Virus record (IMG/VR): IMGVR_UViG_3300035633_000504
Location: 1-30,533 of that record
Source: a virus
DNA: 30,533 nucleotides
Strand: one strand, 5' to 3'
Each line of letters opens with the position of its first letter. The first letter of the stretch is position 1. The notes under the pieces were generated by a model. It had not been told where the DNA came from. It made no database searches and was given only the letters and a program-made list of their open reading frames with translations. The position numbers and the translations under genes are program-made. Positions 7,007-14,983 of the stretch are shown one piece after another.

Positions 7007-7993
7007 ATGAATAATGTACAAAGTATGTTTGAAAGTATTAAATCTGGATTAAAAGAAAGTGAAGGTAAAAACAATAACTTTAAAAATATATTGCGATTGG
7101 AACGCGATAATACGTATAAAGTAAGATTGATTCCAAATGCAAAATCCCCAAAAGATACTTTCTTTCATTATTATCACCACGGTTGGACTAGCTTAGCAAC
7201 TAATGGCTATGTTGACATTATCTGTCCTACTACATGGGGCGATCGTTGTCCTATTTGTGAGCATCGCTTCAAATTGTGGCGTAATGCTACTTCAGATGAC
7301 GACAAGGATTTAGCACGTAAAATTAAGCGCATGGAAAAATGGCTTGTAAATATTTATGTAGAAGAATGTCCTCCGCGTCCTGATAATATCGGCAAGGTTA
7401 TGATCCTTCGTTATGGTGTTAAGATTCAAAATAAAATTTCTGAAGCCATGGAAGGCGAGGATAGTGAAGACTTTGGTCCTCGTATTTTTGATCTTTCTGA
7501 AGAAGGTTGTAGTCTGCGAATTAAAGTAGACACACAAATGTTCAATAATAAGAAAGTCAATAATTATGATAATTCAAGATTTCTTTTCCCTAGTGCTATT
7601 GAAGATATGACGGAAGAAAGAATAGAAGAAATCTATAATGAATGTTTTGAACTTCCTGATTTTATCGAGCATTCAACACCTTCTGAATTACAGAATATGC
7701 TTGATGTTCATTTGTATTGCAAGGTAGAAGAAGAAGCTGCAGCAGACAGCGAAGAAGTAAAAGCAGATATTAGTGAAGCTATTGATGCTGTAGCAGATTC
7801 TGATGATGAAGATACATCTGATGATGAAGACGATCAATTACCTGGTTTGGAGCAAGTAGAAGAAATTGATACAGTTGAACAAGCTGAAGAAATTCTTGAG
7901 AATCCAAAGAAAACTAGGGCGACATCAAAGAAAAGCAAAAAATCAACTAAAAAGGCAACAGAAGATTTAATTAATGATCTTGATAATATCTAA
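7007..7993 (+). CDS. 32: Single-stranded DNA-binding protein (T4 gp32-like)
   Basis: The protein coats ssDNA at the replication fork and coordinates recombination and repair proteins. It has 328 residues (T4: 301). FKNILRLERDNTYKVRLIPN (25-44) opens the OB fold. The zinc site has C73, C81 and C84 in CPTTWGDRCPIC, with H58 (or H57) upstream as the likely fourth ligand, matching the His-Cys3 site of T4 gp32. The C-terminal third is a long acidic, low-complexity linker (many Asp/Glu), then a Lys-rich patch (KKTRATSKKSKKSTKK), and it ends DLINDLDNI, like the T4 tail DLDDLLNDL that recruits partner proteins. A strong AAGGAG site precedes the ATG, consistent with high expression. The Lys-rich patch within the tail is unlike T4. 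Confidence 0.93.
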   Translation: MNNVQSMFESIKSGLKESEGKNNNFKNILRLERDNTYKVRLIPNAKSPKDTFFHYYHHGWTSLATNGYVDIICPTTWGDRCPICEHRFKLWRNATSDDDKDLARKIKRMEKWLVNIYVEECPPRPDNIGKVMILRYGVKIQNKISEAMEGEDSEDFGPRIFDLSEEGCSLRIKVDTQMFNNKKVNNYDNSRFLFPSAIEDMTEERIEEIYNECFELPDFIEHSTPSELQNMLDVHLYCKVEEEAAADSEEVKADISEAIDAVADSDDEDTSDDEDDQLPGLEQVEEIDTVEQAEEILENPKKTRATSKKSKKSTKKATEDLINDLDNI

Positions 7994-7995
7994 TA

Positions 7996-8829
7996 ATGCC
8001 ATCGATTAAAACAAAAGAAGATCTTCCGGATATTCAGAATCAAACTTCTGGGTATCCGAAGATCCCTATTAAAAAAGTAGGGATTAAAAATGTTCGGGTG
8101 CCACTTTCTGTTATAAAGAAAGATGGCACTACGAATAGTTGTTCATCTAATATTTCTATTTATACAAATTTAACAGGTGAATACAAAGGGACTAATATGT
8201 CTCGATATCGAATTTTAATAGAAGAATTATTAATTGATAGACATTTACTTCTGCATGATTTTATTAAAGTCCTTTTAGCAGAAACTAAAAAACGCTTAGA
8301 AGCAAATAATGCTTATGTAAAAATTTGTTTCCCTTATTATTTAGTACAAGAATCTCCTGCTAGTAAAATTAAATCATATATAGATATTGATTGCGTAATT
8401 GAAGGTAAATTGATAAATGATCAAACCAAAACATATGTTACTATAAAAGCTCCTTATACATCTTGTTGTCCATGCAGTAAAGAGATATCTTCATATGGGG
8501 CTCATAATCAACGTAGTTTTGCAAGTGTAACCGTTGAATTAAATAATAATTCACCGCTTATGTGGATAGAAGACATATATGAAATGGTTTTAAAATGTTC
8601 ATCAGCTCCTATTATAAATGGGTTAAAAAGAACAGATGAATCTTTTCAAACAGAATTAATGTATGAAAATCCAAGATTCGTTGAAGATGTTGCTCGTTTA
8701 ATAAGTATTGAATTAGATAGAGAGATGAGTCATAGAATATCTGATTATGTAGTAGTAGTGGAGCATGAAGAAAGCATCCATACTCATAATGCAGTTGCTA
8801 TAGTAACAGCAGGGAGAAATTTATTATGA
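7996..8829 (+). CDS. folE2: GTP cyclohydrolase IB (FolE2)
   Basis: FolE2 converts GTP to 7,8-dihydroneopterin triphosphate, the first step of both folate and preQ0/7-deazaguanine synthesis. The 277 residues have the usual length and T-fold layout: KKVGIKNVRVPLSV near the N terminus, the KGxxMSR block at 64-70, the signature CCPCSKEISSYGAHNQRS at 157-174, ENPRFVEDVAR at 214-224, and HEESIHTHNAVA near the end. By comparison with characterised FolE2, C158 and H170 are the metal ligands and C160 is catalytic. The usual HMSR reads NMSR here (N67). The gene follows gp32 by two bases with no obvious ribosome site, so it is probably translationally coupled. With the TGT-like gene upstream it points to deazapurine DNA modification. 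Confidence 0.92.
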   Translation: MPSIKTKEDLPDIQNQTSGYPKIPIKKVGIKNVRVPLSVIKKDGTTNSCSSNISIYTNLTGEYKGTNMSRYRILIEELLIDRHLLLHDFIKVLLAETKKRLEANNAYVKICFPYYLVQESPASKIKSYIDIDCVIEGKLINDQTKTYVTIKAPYTSCCPCSKEISSYGAHNQRSFASVTVELNNNSPLMWIEDIYEMVLKCSSAPIINGLKRTDESFQTELMYENPRFVEDVARLISIELDREMSHRISDYVVVVEHEESIHTHNAVAIVTAGRNLL

Positions 8830-9527
8830 AAGAAGATGACGTAAGGGCAGCACAAATGTTGGCTGGTTTAGTTCAAATAGAAACTAATAAAATTAAGCAA
8901 GACATGCAAGCAGGTGGTACACATAGGACACAACCTCCTCAACGTCCTATTGTAACACAACAACCTGGTATGCCACCTACTCAATTGTCTAAATATGGGA
9001 TTAATGATATTAATATTCGCTCCGTTCTTCATTATAATGAGCATCCAGATGCTGAACGTTTGTATCCCCGTGAAGTGCCTCCCGCAATGCAGCAACCACC
9101 ACCTCCACAATCGATGCCACAACAGCAGCAACAGCCACCTCCTCCACAACCAATGCAGTCACAACAGCAACCACCATCAGATATGTCTTATGCAGTGGGA
9201 CAAATACAGCAATTGACTGCACCTGAAAGATCTCCTTCAATACCCCAACAGCAGCAGCCTCTACAATCACTCCCAGATTCGCAACAGACAGAGTTTAATT
9301 TTGTGGAAAAAGCCGAAAAACAAACAGAACAATCAATGCTTGAAAAAATTAATAATAGATTAGCATTGATTGAATCTAATTATAATAATATAATATCTTT
9401 GTTAAAAGAAATAAAAGAAAATACTAAAAAAAGAAAATATACAAAAAAGAAGAAAGAAGAAAATGCGGAAATTCCGTATTATAACAGTACTGCAACAACT
9501 ACAGAAACATATAAGGATCAGCAGTAA
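8826..9527 (+). CDS. Gln/Pro-rich, mostly disordered protein with C-terminal coiled coil
   Basis: This 233-residue protein of unknown function overlaps the folE2 stop (ATGA). Residues 1-25 are predicted helix. Residues 30-165 are dominated by Pro and Gln with runs such as QQPPPPQSMPQQQQQPPPPQ. Residues 165-198 have heptad spacing (MLEKINNRLALIESNYNNII) suggesting a short coiled coil, followed by a very basic stretch (KKRKYTKKKKEE) that may bind nucleic acid. The small block LHYNEHPDAERLYPREVP (68-85) is the only conserved-looking piece in the middle. The Gln/Pro stretch is encoded by CAA/CAG/CCA/CCT repeats, which could vary in length between relatives. No family was recognised. Confidence 0.7.
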   Translation: MKEDDVRAAQMLAGLVQIETNKIKQDMQAGGTHRTQPPQRPIVTQQPGMPPTQLSKYGINDINIRSVLHYNEHPDAERLYPREVPPAMQQPPPPQSMPQQQQQPPPPQPMQSQQQPPSDMSYAVGQIQQLTAPERSPSIPQQQQPLQSLPDSQQTEFNFVEKAEKQTEQSMLEKINNRLALIESNYNNIISLLKEIKENTKKRKYTKKKKEENAEIPYYNSTATTTETYKDQQ

Positions 9528-9778
9528 TGGATATGGAGAAGCTCAGAAAGCAAGCTCTCGCGAAAAATGATCCTAAATTGCGAGAGCAAATGTTGCTAGA
9601 AGAAAAAATAGAGCAACTTACCCAGCGTATTGAAGAATTAGAAAAAACAAATGGCGTATTTAAAAAGTATATCCGTAGTAATATAGCACCCAAAGATTAT
9701 AAATGGAGACAATTGTATGAAAACCTTTGTAACGAACAAATCGCTGATGGTAAAAAAGTTCCTAACTCCGATAAGTAA
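9527..9778 (+). CDS. Small coiled-coil protein, unknown
   Basis: The 83-residue protein overlaps the previous stop codon (TAATG). It is highly charged. Residues 5-45 (KLRKQALAKNDPKLREQMLL, then EEKIEQLTQRIEELEK) show heptad-like leucine/isoleucine spacing typical of a coiled coil. Residues 50-70 (IAPKDYKWRQLYENLCNEQI) look like a small folded helix. Its 3' end overlaps the sliding-clamp gene by 62 nt in another frame. Position suggests a role linked to replication or the clamp, but no family was recognised. A second in-frame ATG at 9533 could also serve as start. Confidence 0.6.
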   Translation: MDMEKLRKQALAKNDPKLREQMLLEEKIEQLTQRIEELEKTNGVFKKYIRSNIAPKDYKWRQLYENLCNEQIADGKKVPNSDK

Positions 9779-10457
9779 AATTTCTGAGCAATGTACTCTC
9801 CATATCACACCAGATTGTATATATTCATTAGCAGCACAAGATTCTAAAGCCATTTTATACTGTAAAATAAATACAACACAAAATATTACTGCTAAATTAA
9901 ATTTTAACAATATAAAAAATATAATTAAAATTTTCAATTGCATTAATGACGATGATATCAAACTTCAAATAAATGATACTGATAGTGTTATTAAATATAG
10001 GTCACCTTCGATGTCCTTTACGCACCATCTTGTAGTAGATGAAGTTATGCATAAGATGCCAATTAGCAAGGACAGGATAGATTCCTTTGAGTATCAAGGC
10101 AAATTTAACTTGCCTATGACTAAGATTATAGATATTTTAAAAGGTGATATATATGGTGCTGATGAGTCAGGCATATCAAAAACCTATTTATTCATAAAAG
10201 ACGGTAAAGTATATTTTGAGTTAACAGATAAGTCACGAGATGATCAAAACAGCATTATTTTCCTGGCTTCAGAACATTATCAAGGAGAATCCCCTAATCA
10301 ATCTTTTGCTTTTGACCTAAATATTTTTAGATTAATTGAACATGATAAGAATATTATACCAACAATTTCAATCAATACTGAATATAAGGTTATTAACATT
10401 ACTTTAAGTGATGATAATAGAGAATTGCAATATATAGTTCCAACATTTGTAAAATGA
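9717..10457 (+). CDS. 45: Sliding clamp (T4 gp45-like)
   Basis: This trimeric DNA clamp tethers the polymerase and, in T4, activates late transcription. It has 246 residues (T4: 228). The N terminus MKTFVTNKSLMVKKFLTPISK aligns in pattern with T4 MKLSKDTTALLKNFATINSG, and two repeats of the clamp fold are suggested by the strand pattern around residues 22-115 and 120-246. SIIFLASEHYQGE followed by SFAFDLNIFRLI is the typical second-domain end. ATG 9717 is supported by GGAG at 9705-9708 with eight-base spacing, although this start lies 62 nt inside the upstream gene. A later Met at residue 11 would truncate the first helix. The clamp loader (44/62) is not in this window. Confidence 0.8.
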   Translation: MKTFVTNKSLMVKKFLTPISKISEQCTLHITPDCIYSLAAQDSKAILYCKINTTQNITAKLNFNNIKNIIKIFNCINDDDIKLQINDTDSVIKYRSPSMSFTHHLVVDEVMHKMPISKDRIDSFEYQGKFNLPMTKIIDILKGDIYGADESGISKTYLFIKDGKVYFELTDKSRDDQNSIIFLASEHYQGESPNQSFAFDLNIFRLIEHDKNIIPTISINTEYKVINITLSDDNRELQYIVPTFVK

Positions 10458-10466
10458 GGATATATT

Positions 10467-10778
10467 ATGTCAAATAAAATTTCAACTTTGGGGTATTTCA
10501 AAAAAAGACTTAAAAGCTGTGGATACGAAATCTTAGATGTATTCAAAGATTATGGAGAAATGGATTCTAGAGTATGGACTATTTTAATTAATCCTGGCAA
10601 AGAAAGTATTTATTGCACATATAACCAAAATGTTAATCGTGTTGGCGATGATTATTTTAGTTTTTATGATAATGGGAGATATATTCGCAATTTAAATATT
10701 GCTACAGATTCTATAGAGGTCATTGTTAATCATTTGATGGAAAGAAACATTAAGCCAGTAGATAAAAAATCATCATAA
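10467..10778 (+). CDS. Conserved-looking small protein, unknown
   Basis: The 103-residue protein lies 9 nt after the clamp gene with a GAGG site seven bases before the ATG. Its composition is that of a folded alpha/beta protein: an N-terminal helix (STLGYFKKRLKSCGYEIL), then strands (WTILINPGKESIYCTYNQN and DYFSFYDNGRYI), then a C-terminal helix (SIEVIVNHLMERNI). No catalytic motif is visible and no family was recognised. It is likely co-transcribed with the clamp. Confidence 0.65.
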   Translation: MSNKISTLGYFKKRLKSCGYEILDVFKDYGEMDSRVWTILINPGKESIYCTYNQNVNRVGDDYFSFYDNGRYIRNLNIATDSIEVIVNHLMERNIKPVDKKSS

Positions 10779-10791
10779 CATAAGTATTTAC

Positions 10792-11151
10792 ATGAGCAAT
10801 AATGATCAACAAACGAATCAAAAGTATCTCGAAAAAATCTTACAGAAAATGTATGATGATACGAAATCTTCAGAAAAAGGCACTCAAAAGAGTGTTGAAG
10901 AAAATTCTGAAGATTTAGAACAATTATTAAGTCTCGCTCTAAAAAAATATCAAGACGAACAAGATTTAGAAGATAAACAAAAAGATATATCTCATATAAA
11001 ATATTTACTTTCTGAATATTTAAATGATTTTATGATTATTGGTCATAATTTAAAGGGTGAACGTGTGGTTATTCGGGTTGCTAAAACGCCGAAAGATTAT
11101 GATGCTTTAATTAGACTCTTTGAAAGGGTCTTTTCAGATTTTATGATTTAA
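10792..11151 (+). CDS. Small acidic helical protein, unknown; last gene of the replication block
   Basis: This 119-residue protein has no obvious ribosome site before its ATG. Residues 1-65 are charged and probably helical or partly disordered (many Glu, Asp, Lys, Gln). Residues 70-119 look folded (LLSEYLNDFMIIGHNLKGER followed by VVIRVAKTPKDYDALIRLFE). The stop codon overlaps that of the convergent hub gene on the - strand by three bases, so there is no intergenic space and no independent terminator between the two transcription units. No family was recognised. Confidence 0.65.
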   Translation: MSNNDQQTNQKYLEKILQKMYDDTKSSEKGTQKSVEENSEDLEQLLSLALKKYQDEQDLEDKQKDISHIKYLLSEYLNDFMIIGHNLKGERVVIRVAKTPKDYDALIRLFERVFSDFMI

Positions 11152-13631
11152 AATAATTTAGAAATAAATCCACCTATTCGTGCAGCGGTATTTACTACCC
11201 GAGCTACATTTCCTATAGGTGTTCCTTTAAATATACTTGCAACTCTGCCTGATACATTACTCACTGTTCGAAATATATTGCCACCACTTCCGCCCTCACT
11301 ACTACCTCCTCCACCCCCACTACTACCTCCTCCGCCACCTGTGACTGCTGCAGCCATTCCAGGCACCCAAAATCCAGGGCATTCGTTATTAGGCGTAGGC
11401 GAACCCCCATTACATTTGGCCATAGCTCTTTCTCTTACCATAATACAATCAGGCAATAATTCCCAAGGAGGATGTCTGTAAAAATGAACATGAGACCCAC
11501 ATCCAGAAGCTGCTGTTGTTGGAGACCATTTTTCAACAGATGTTAAATGTAAGAAATGCAATTCGCCTTCTAAATGAGTTGATCCTGTTACTGTTAAATT
11601 ATCCCTTACACCTAAATTACCATCAGCTAAAATAACATGTCTTTCATTTTTACTGTAATTAGGAGATAAAGATATTATTTTGCCTCTTAAATCTAAACGC
11701 TCACCGCCATCAATGACTACTTCGTTTTGGGAGCCTATGTTAACTTGCTCGCCTGTAAAATTTACGATAGTTCCGTGTAAATCTAGTGGGCCTGTTGTTC
11801 TGATATTTATGCCTTTACTTCCAACATTTAAAGTATATCTATTACCAACAGTTACATTCCAATCACCACCTGGTAATTTATCAACATCTACATATTCTAT
11901 TACAGGAGCAGTTTCCATGTGTGTATATGTACCTTCAGGCGCTACATATACACCATTATCTCTTATTTTGCCAATAGGATCTCTTCTAAAACTTAATAAG
12001 TCATTAAATGTTGTTCCAATTGTTGTAACTTTACTACCTGCAATAGTTTCTAAACTATCACCTCCTTCACCATATTCAGCTTCAAAGTCGAGTATTTTTC
12101 TTTGATTTTCACGTATGATATTTACTATTTCTGGATCTTCTGTATCTTCTGCATCAGGAAAATGGGGAGACCAATCAGATGGAGGATTATAAGATTCTGT
12201 ATTAAAATCATCTTGATAACCATTGCCGGTGTTTTTCCACATTAGTATGCCATTATCCCATACTACTTCTCCACCTATTTTATCCCAAGATTTCGTCTTA
12301 CTGCTATACCATTTCCATTCTTTGCCTACAGGATCCCATTTTAATTTTTCATCTGCCCATATACCATCTTGAGTAGAAGGACTCACACCACTACCGCCGC
12401 ATGTATAACATGGTGCACCTAGTTTTTCACTACTTCCTTGGCATACTGGACAAACATCAGGTTCACCATCTTTTTTCTGTAACTCAGATACATATGCAGC
12501 ATTATCATAACTATTACGTGGATCTTCTGCCTCTAAAGCAGTTCTCATAATTTCAAATAATAATTTATATTGATGAGTTTCCTCTATTATTTCTTTGATT
12601 TTTTCTGTAGCTTGTTGCTTTTTAATATAATCACCAATCGTAAGATATCTATCTCCAAAGATTATATTATCTTGGGTTTGTGCTACAAAAATGCTTTGAT
12701 TTTTCTTTACAGTAAAAAATTGGTCACCTATTACTAGTTTTTGATCGTTATTGACGGCTAATTCACTGTTAGTAAAATTATTAAATTCTTTAAATGATCC
12801 ACTAAAATGTGTTAATTTTACTATTTCTTTTTTATCTGTGTCAATAAACTCTAATGAGTGTTTATTTGAATTAAATACATGCTTTGCTCTAAATGTTTTA
12901 ATGTTGTGATCTATAACATTGTCACCTTCAGCTACTTCACTTAATTCTTCATTAGATAAATTTTCATATGATTCTGGATAATCAAAAGAAGTAAAGTCTT
13001 CCCTTTTCTCATCAGAATCTGTATTCATTGAATATATGCGTTTCCAATCTTCTACACCATATGAAATAGACCAAACAACAGGATATTGAGGATCACCATC
13101 TTGAAAAAACACCCATACATGTGCGCCCACATTAGGGAGAGTAAATAAACCTCTAGCTAAATTTGAATAATTTGATGGCGAATATATTGTGCCATGTGGG
13201 TTAGTGAATCTATTTAAACCTGTATCTCTATTATTATTAGCAAAGGCATCCGATACGCGGTTTTCTGCTGTAAAATTTTGAAGAGGTCTAAATCCTTCTG
13301 AATATGAATCCCCTTCCCAATGATTTGAATCAGATACAGTTCCATGTTTTGTAAACGCATTATATCTGCCAGATGCACTACCTCCAAACATAGGCATAGC
13401 TATTTCTGCCCACGGGAGATCTTGTTTTAACTTAGGCAAAATGAGATCAAGGTCTGGATTAGTTTCTTTATCTAAAAAAATGAATTTTTTATCTTTAACT
13501 AATGCATCCCAATTTTCATATACTGTTTTATTTACAGCTGGTACAAAAACTTTTACACGTCCTCGTTTTTGAGGATCGTTATTTTGTATGACGATACCTA
13601 AATAATGTGAATTGTATAGTTCTTCTGGCAT
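11148..13631 (-). CDS. 5: Baseplate central hub/spike protein, gp5-like (VgrG-type OB fold plus beta-helix)
   Basis: The protein forms the membrane-piercing spike under the tail tube. It has 827 residues (T4 gp5: 575). Residues 8-35 and 70-80 (YLGIVIQNNDPQKRGRVKVF, LPWAEIAMP) with 165-192 (LPNVGAHVWVFFQDGDPQYP) are the gp5/VgrG OB-fold signature. No lysozyme domain was seen. Instead there is a Cys4 cluster, C394-x2-C397 and C408-x2-C411 with QGS/GGSG turns, like a DnaJ-type zinc ribbon, then a Trp-rich WDPVGKEWKWY segment. Residues about 590-690 have the short strand repeats of an intertwined beta-helix. GSHVHFY at 722-728 is followed by a Gly/Ser linker (765-784) and a 43-residue amphipathic tail. 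An AAGGA site precedes the ATG. Confidence 0.87.
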   Translation of the reverse strand: MPEELYNSHYLGIVIQNNDPQKRGRVKVFVPAVNKTVYENWDALVKDKKFIFLDKETNPDLDLILPKLKQDLPWAEIAMPMFGGSASGRYNAFTKHGTVSDSNHWEGDSYSEGFRPLQNFTAENRVSDAFANNNRDTGLNRFTNPHGTIYSPSNYSNLARGLFTLPNVGAHVWVFFQDGDPQYPVVWSISYGVEDWKRIYSMNTDSDEKREDFTSFDYPESYENLSNEELSEVAEGDNVIDHNIKTFRAKHVFNSNKHSLEFIDTDKKEIVKLTHFSGSFKEFNNFTNSELAVNNDQKLVIGDQFFTVKKNQSIFVAQTQDNIIFGDRYLTIGDYIKKQQATEKIKEIIEETHQYKLLFEIMRTALEAEDPRNSYDNAAYVSELQKKDGEPDVCPVCQGSSEKLGAPCYTCGGSGVSPSTQDGIWADEKLKWDPVGKEWKWYSSKTKSWDKIGGEVVWDNGILMWKNTGNGYQDDFNTESYNPPSDWSPHFPDAEDTEDPEIVNIIRENQRKILDFEAEYGEGGDSLETIAGSKVTTIGTTFNDLLSFRRDPIGKIRDNGVYVAPEGTYTHMETAPVIEYVDVDKLPGGDWNVTVGNRYTLNVGSKGINIRTTGPLDLHGTIVNFTGEQVNIGSQNEVVIDGGERLDLRGKIISLSPNYSKNERHVILADGNLGVRDNLTVTGSTHLEGELHFLHLTSVEKWSPTTAASGCGSHVHFYRHPPWELLPDCIMVRERAMAKCNGGSPTPNNECPGFWVPGMAAAVTGGGGGSSGGGGGSSEGGSGGNIFRTVSNVSGRVASIFKGTPIGNVARVVNTAARIGGFISKLF
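11298..11339 (-). repeat. Two 21-bp tandem units encoding the Gly/Ser linker of the hub protein
   Basis: ACTACTACCTCCTCC starts at 11298 and again at 11319, giving two 21-bp units that differ at few bases. On the - strand they encode Gly5-Ser2 runs at about residues 765-778 of the gp5-like protein. Such repeats can change copy number by slippage. Confidence 0.6.
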
Positions 13632-13639
13632 ATCATTCC

Positions 13640-14983
13640 TTAAATTGGTTCAAATATACTATCATCTACTTCTGTACTATTGTCAAGTGTTTTCATTGTA
13701 TTAGAATCAGAATATAATAATAATTCACTATTACGTCTTGGGAATGTTTCCTCACTGCCCAATGGTTTGCCCCATGCTATTAATTTAGAAGAAGCATATG
13801 CATTGTCAAGAATTGGTTGTAGATATTGAACATATACATGTATCAAAAAATCACCATTATTATAATAATCATTTAATCGCATTAATGTATCTTTTAATCC
13901 GTAAATCTTATTACCCTTTTCAGGCCACCCTTCATTTTTAATTCTAAAAAACCAATGATACCAATCATTATTTAAATTAACACCATGAGCTGTATTATAT
14001 TCAATTGGTCTGCTTTGAGATGCTATTCCACCATTGACGGGTGCTGTAGTTTGAATCCATGCACTAGGTAAATTGCGAGGTACCCCGCTAATAGCAGCAT
14101 TACCACCATTCTGAATTGTTTTAACAGCAGCATGGCTTAATTTAAATCTTAAATCTTCACTTATATAACTAACACTACGCCATGGTTCTGTATTTCTCTT
14201 TATAATATCCGTTGTTAATATAGAAGGTGTGCCCCAACTTAATACATCTATTGTAGATGAATCTGCATTGTGGAGAACTGTATTAAGACCCATTTTCTGA
14301 GAATATTCTTTCCAGTAATTATAAATTTGATTTGTTTTCCATTTATTTACAATATATTCTGTTATTGCGGGATGAGTATCTTTTAATACATGTATCCAAT
14401 TTCGTACACCACTAGCAGTCTTAATAGGCAAGAGATCTGCGCCGTCTTTTTTAAATGCTAAATGATTATTTATATCTAAAAATAGGTCGATTAATTCTTG
14501 GACAGAATTTGGCTTTTGTTTAGCGCCATCTATTTCATTCATCAATTTAATACTATGATCGATATCTGGAATATAACCACCAGGATATTCTACAGGAAAA
14601 TTTTCAATATCTTTATCCATACCATCGCCTGCTTTAGTCCATTTCTCTATTTCAGCATGCATTGGCATTCCGCGAATAAATTCAATGAATCCTTTATTTA
14701 TTCTATCTAATTGAGCTTCTTCAGCGGACTCTTCTGTTGGAAATTTTGTTATAGCTATATATTTTACATTATCTATTGAATCTAAATCTGTTACTCCTGA
14801 TGCAGATGCTTCTCCGCTAATTTCTGAAGAACGTAATCGTGCTGAAGCCGCCGCAGTTACTTCATTTAATGAAATATTTCCAGTTTCTGTTGTGGTTCTA
14901 GTCTCTGTTTCAGTTGATTGTTGTGTGCGCTGTGATAAAATATTTTCAACTTGAGATAATCTTACTGTAAAAACATCAGCCAT
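13640..14983 (-). CDS. Baseplate-block structural protein, unknown
   Basis: The 447-residue protein lies between gp27-like and gp5-like genes and overlaps the former's stop (TAATG). Residues 1-70 are Ser/Thr/Glu-rich and low in complexity (RTQQSTETETRTTTETGNIS). Residues 75-430 look globular, rich in Trp and Tyr (WYHWFFRIKNEGWPEKGNKI). KDGADLLPIKTASGVRNWIH and YIVNKWKTNQIYNYWKEYSQ suggest helical bundles. No enzyme motif is evident. From its place in the hub operon it is probably a hub or wedge accessory protein or a hub-attached effector. No T4 counterpart was recognised at this place. Confidence 0.7.
   Translation of the reverse strand: MADVFTVRLSQVENILSQRTQQSTETETRTTTETGNISLNEVTAAASARLRSSEISGEASASGVTDLDSIDNVKYIAITKFPTEESAEEAQLDRINKGFIEFIRGMPMHAEIEKWTKAGDGMDKDIENFPVEYPGGYIPDIDHSIKLMNEIDGAKQKPNSVQELIDLFLDINNHLAFKKDGADLLPIKTASGVRNWIHVLKDTHPAITEYIVNKWKTNQIYNYWKEYSQKMGLNTVLHNADSSTIDVLSWGTPSILTTDIIKRNTEPWRSVSYISEDLRFKLSHAAVKTIQNGGNAAISGVPRNLPSAWIQTTAPVNGGIASQSRPIEYNTAHGVNLNNDWYHWFFRIKNEGWPEKGNKIYGLKDTLMRLNDYYNNGDFLIHVYVQYLQPILDNAYASSKLIAWGKPLGSEETFPRRNSELLLYSDSNTMKTLDNSTEVDDSIFEPI

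Noticed and set aside
8868-9270. Long antisense and alternate-frame open frames opposite the Gln/Pro-rich gene (His/Trp/Val-rich products)
   Set aside because: These are shadows of CAG/CCA-type repeats, with biased composition and no ribosome sites.
11110-11160. Possible terminator between the convergent genes at 11148-11151
   Set aside because: Only an imperfect short pairing (TGAAAG with CTTTTCA) inside coding sequence; no real stem with T tract.
11278-11481. Proline-rich + strand open frame
   Set aside because: It is the complement of the Gly/Ser linker and following codons of the spike gene.
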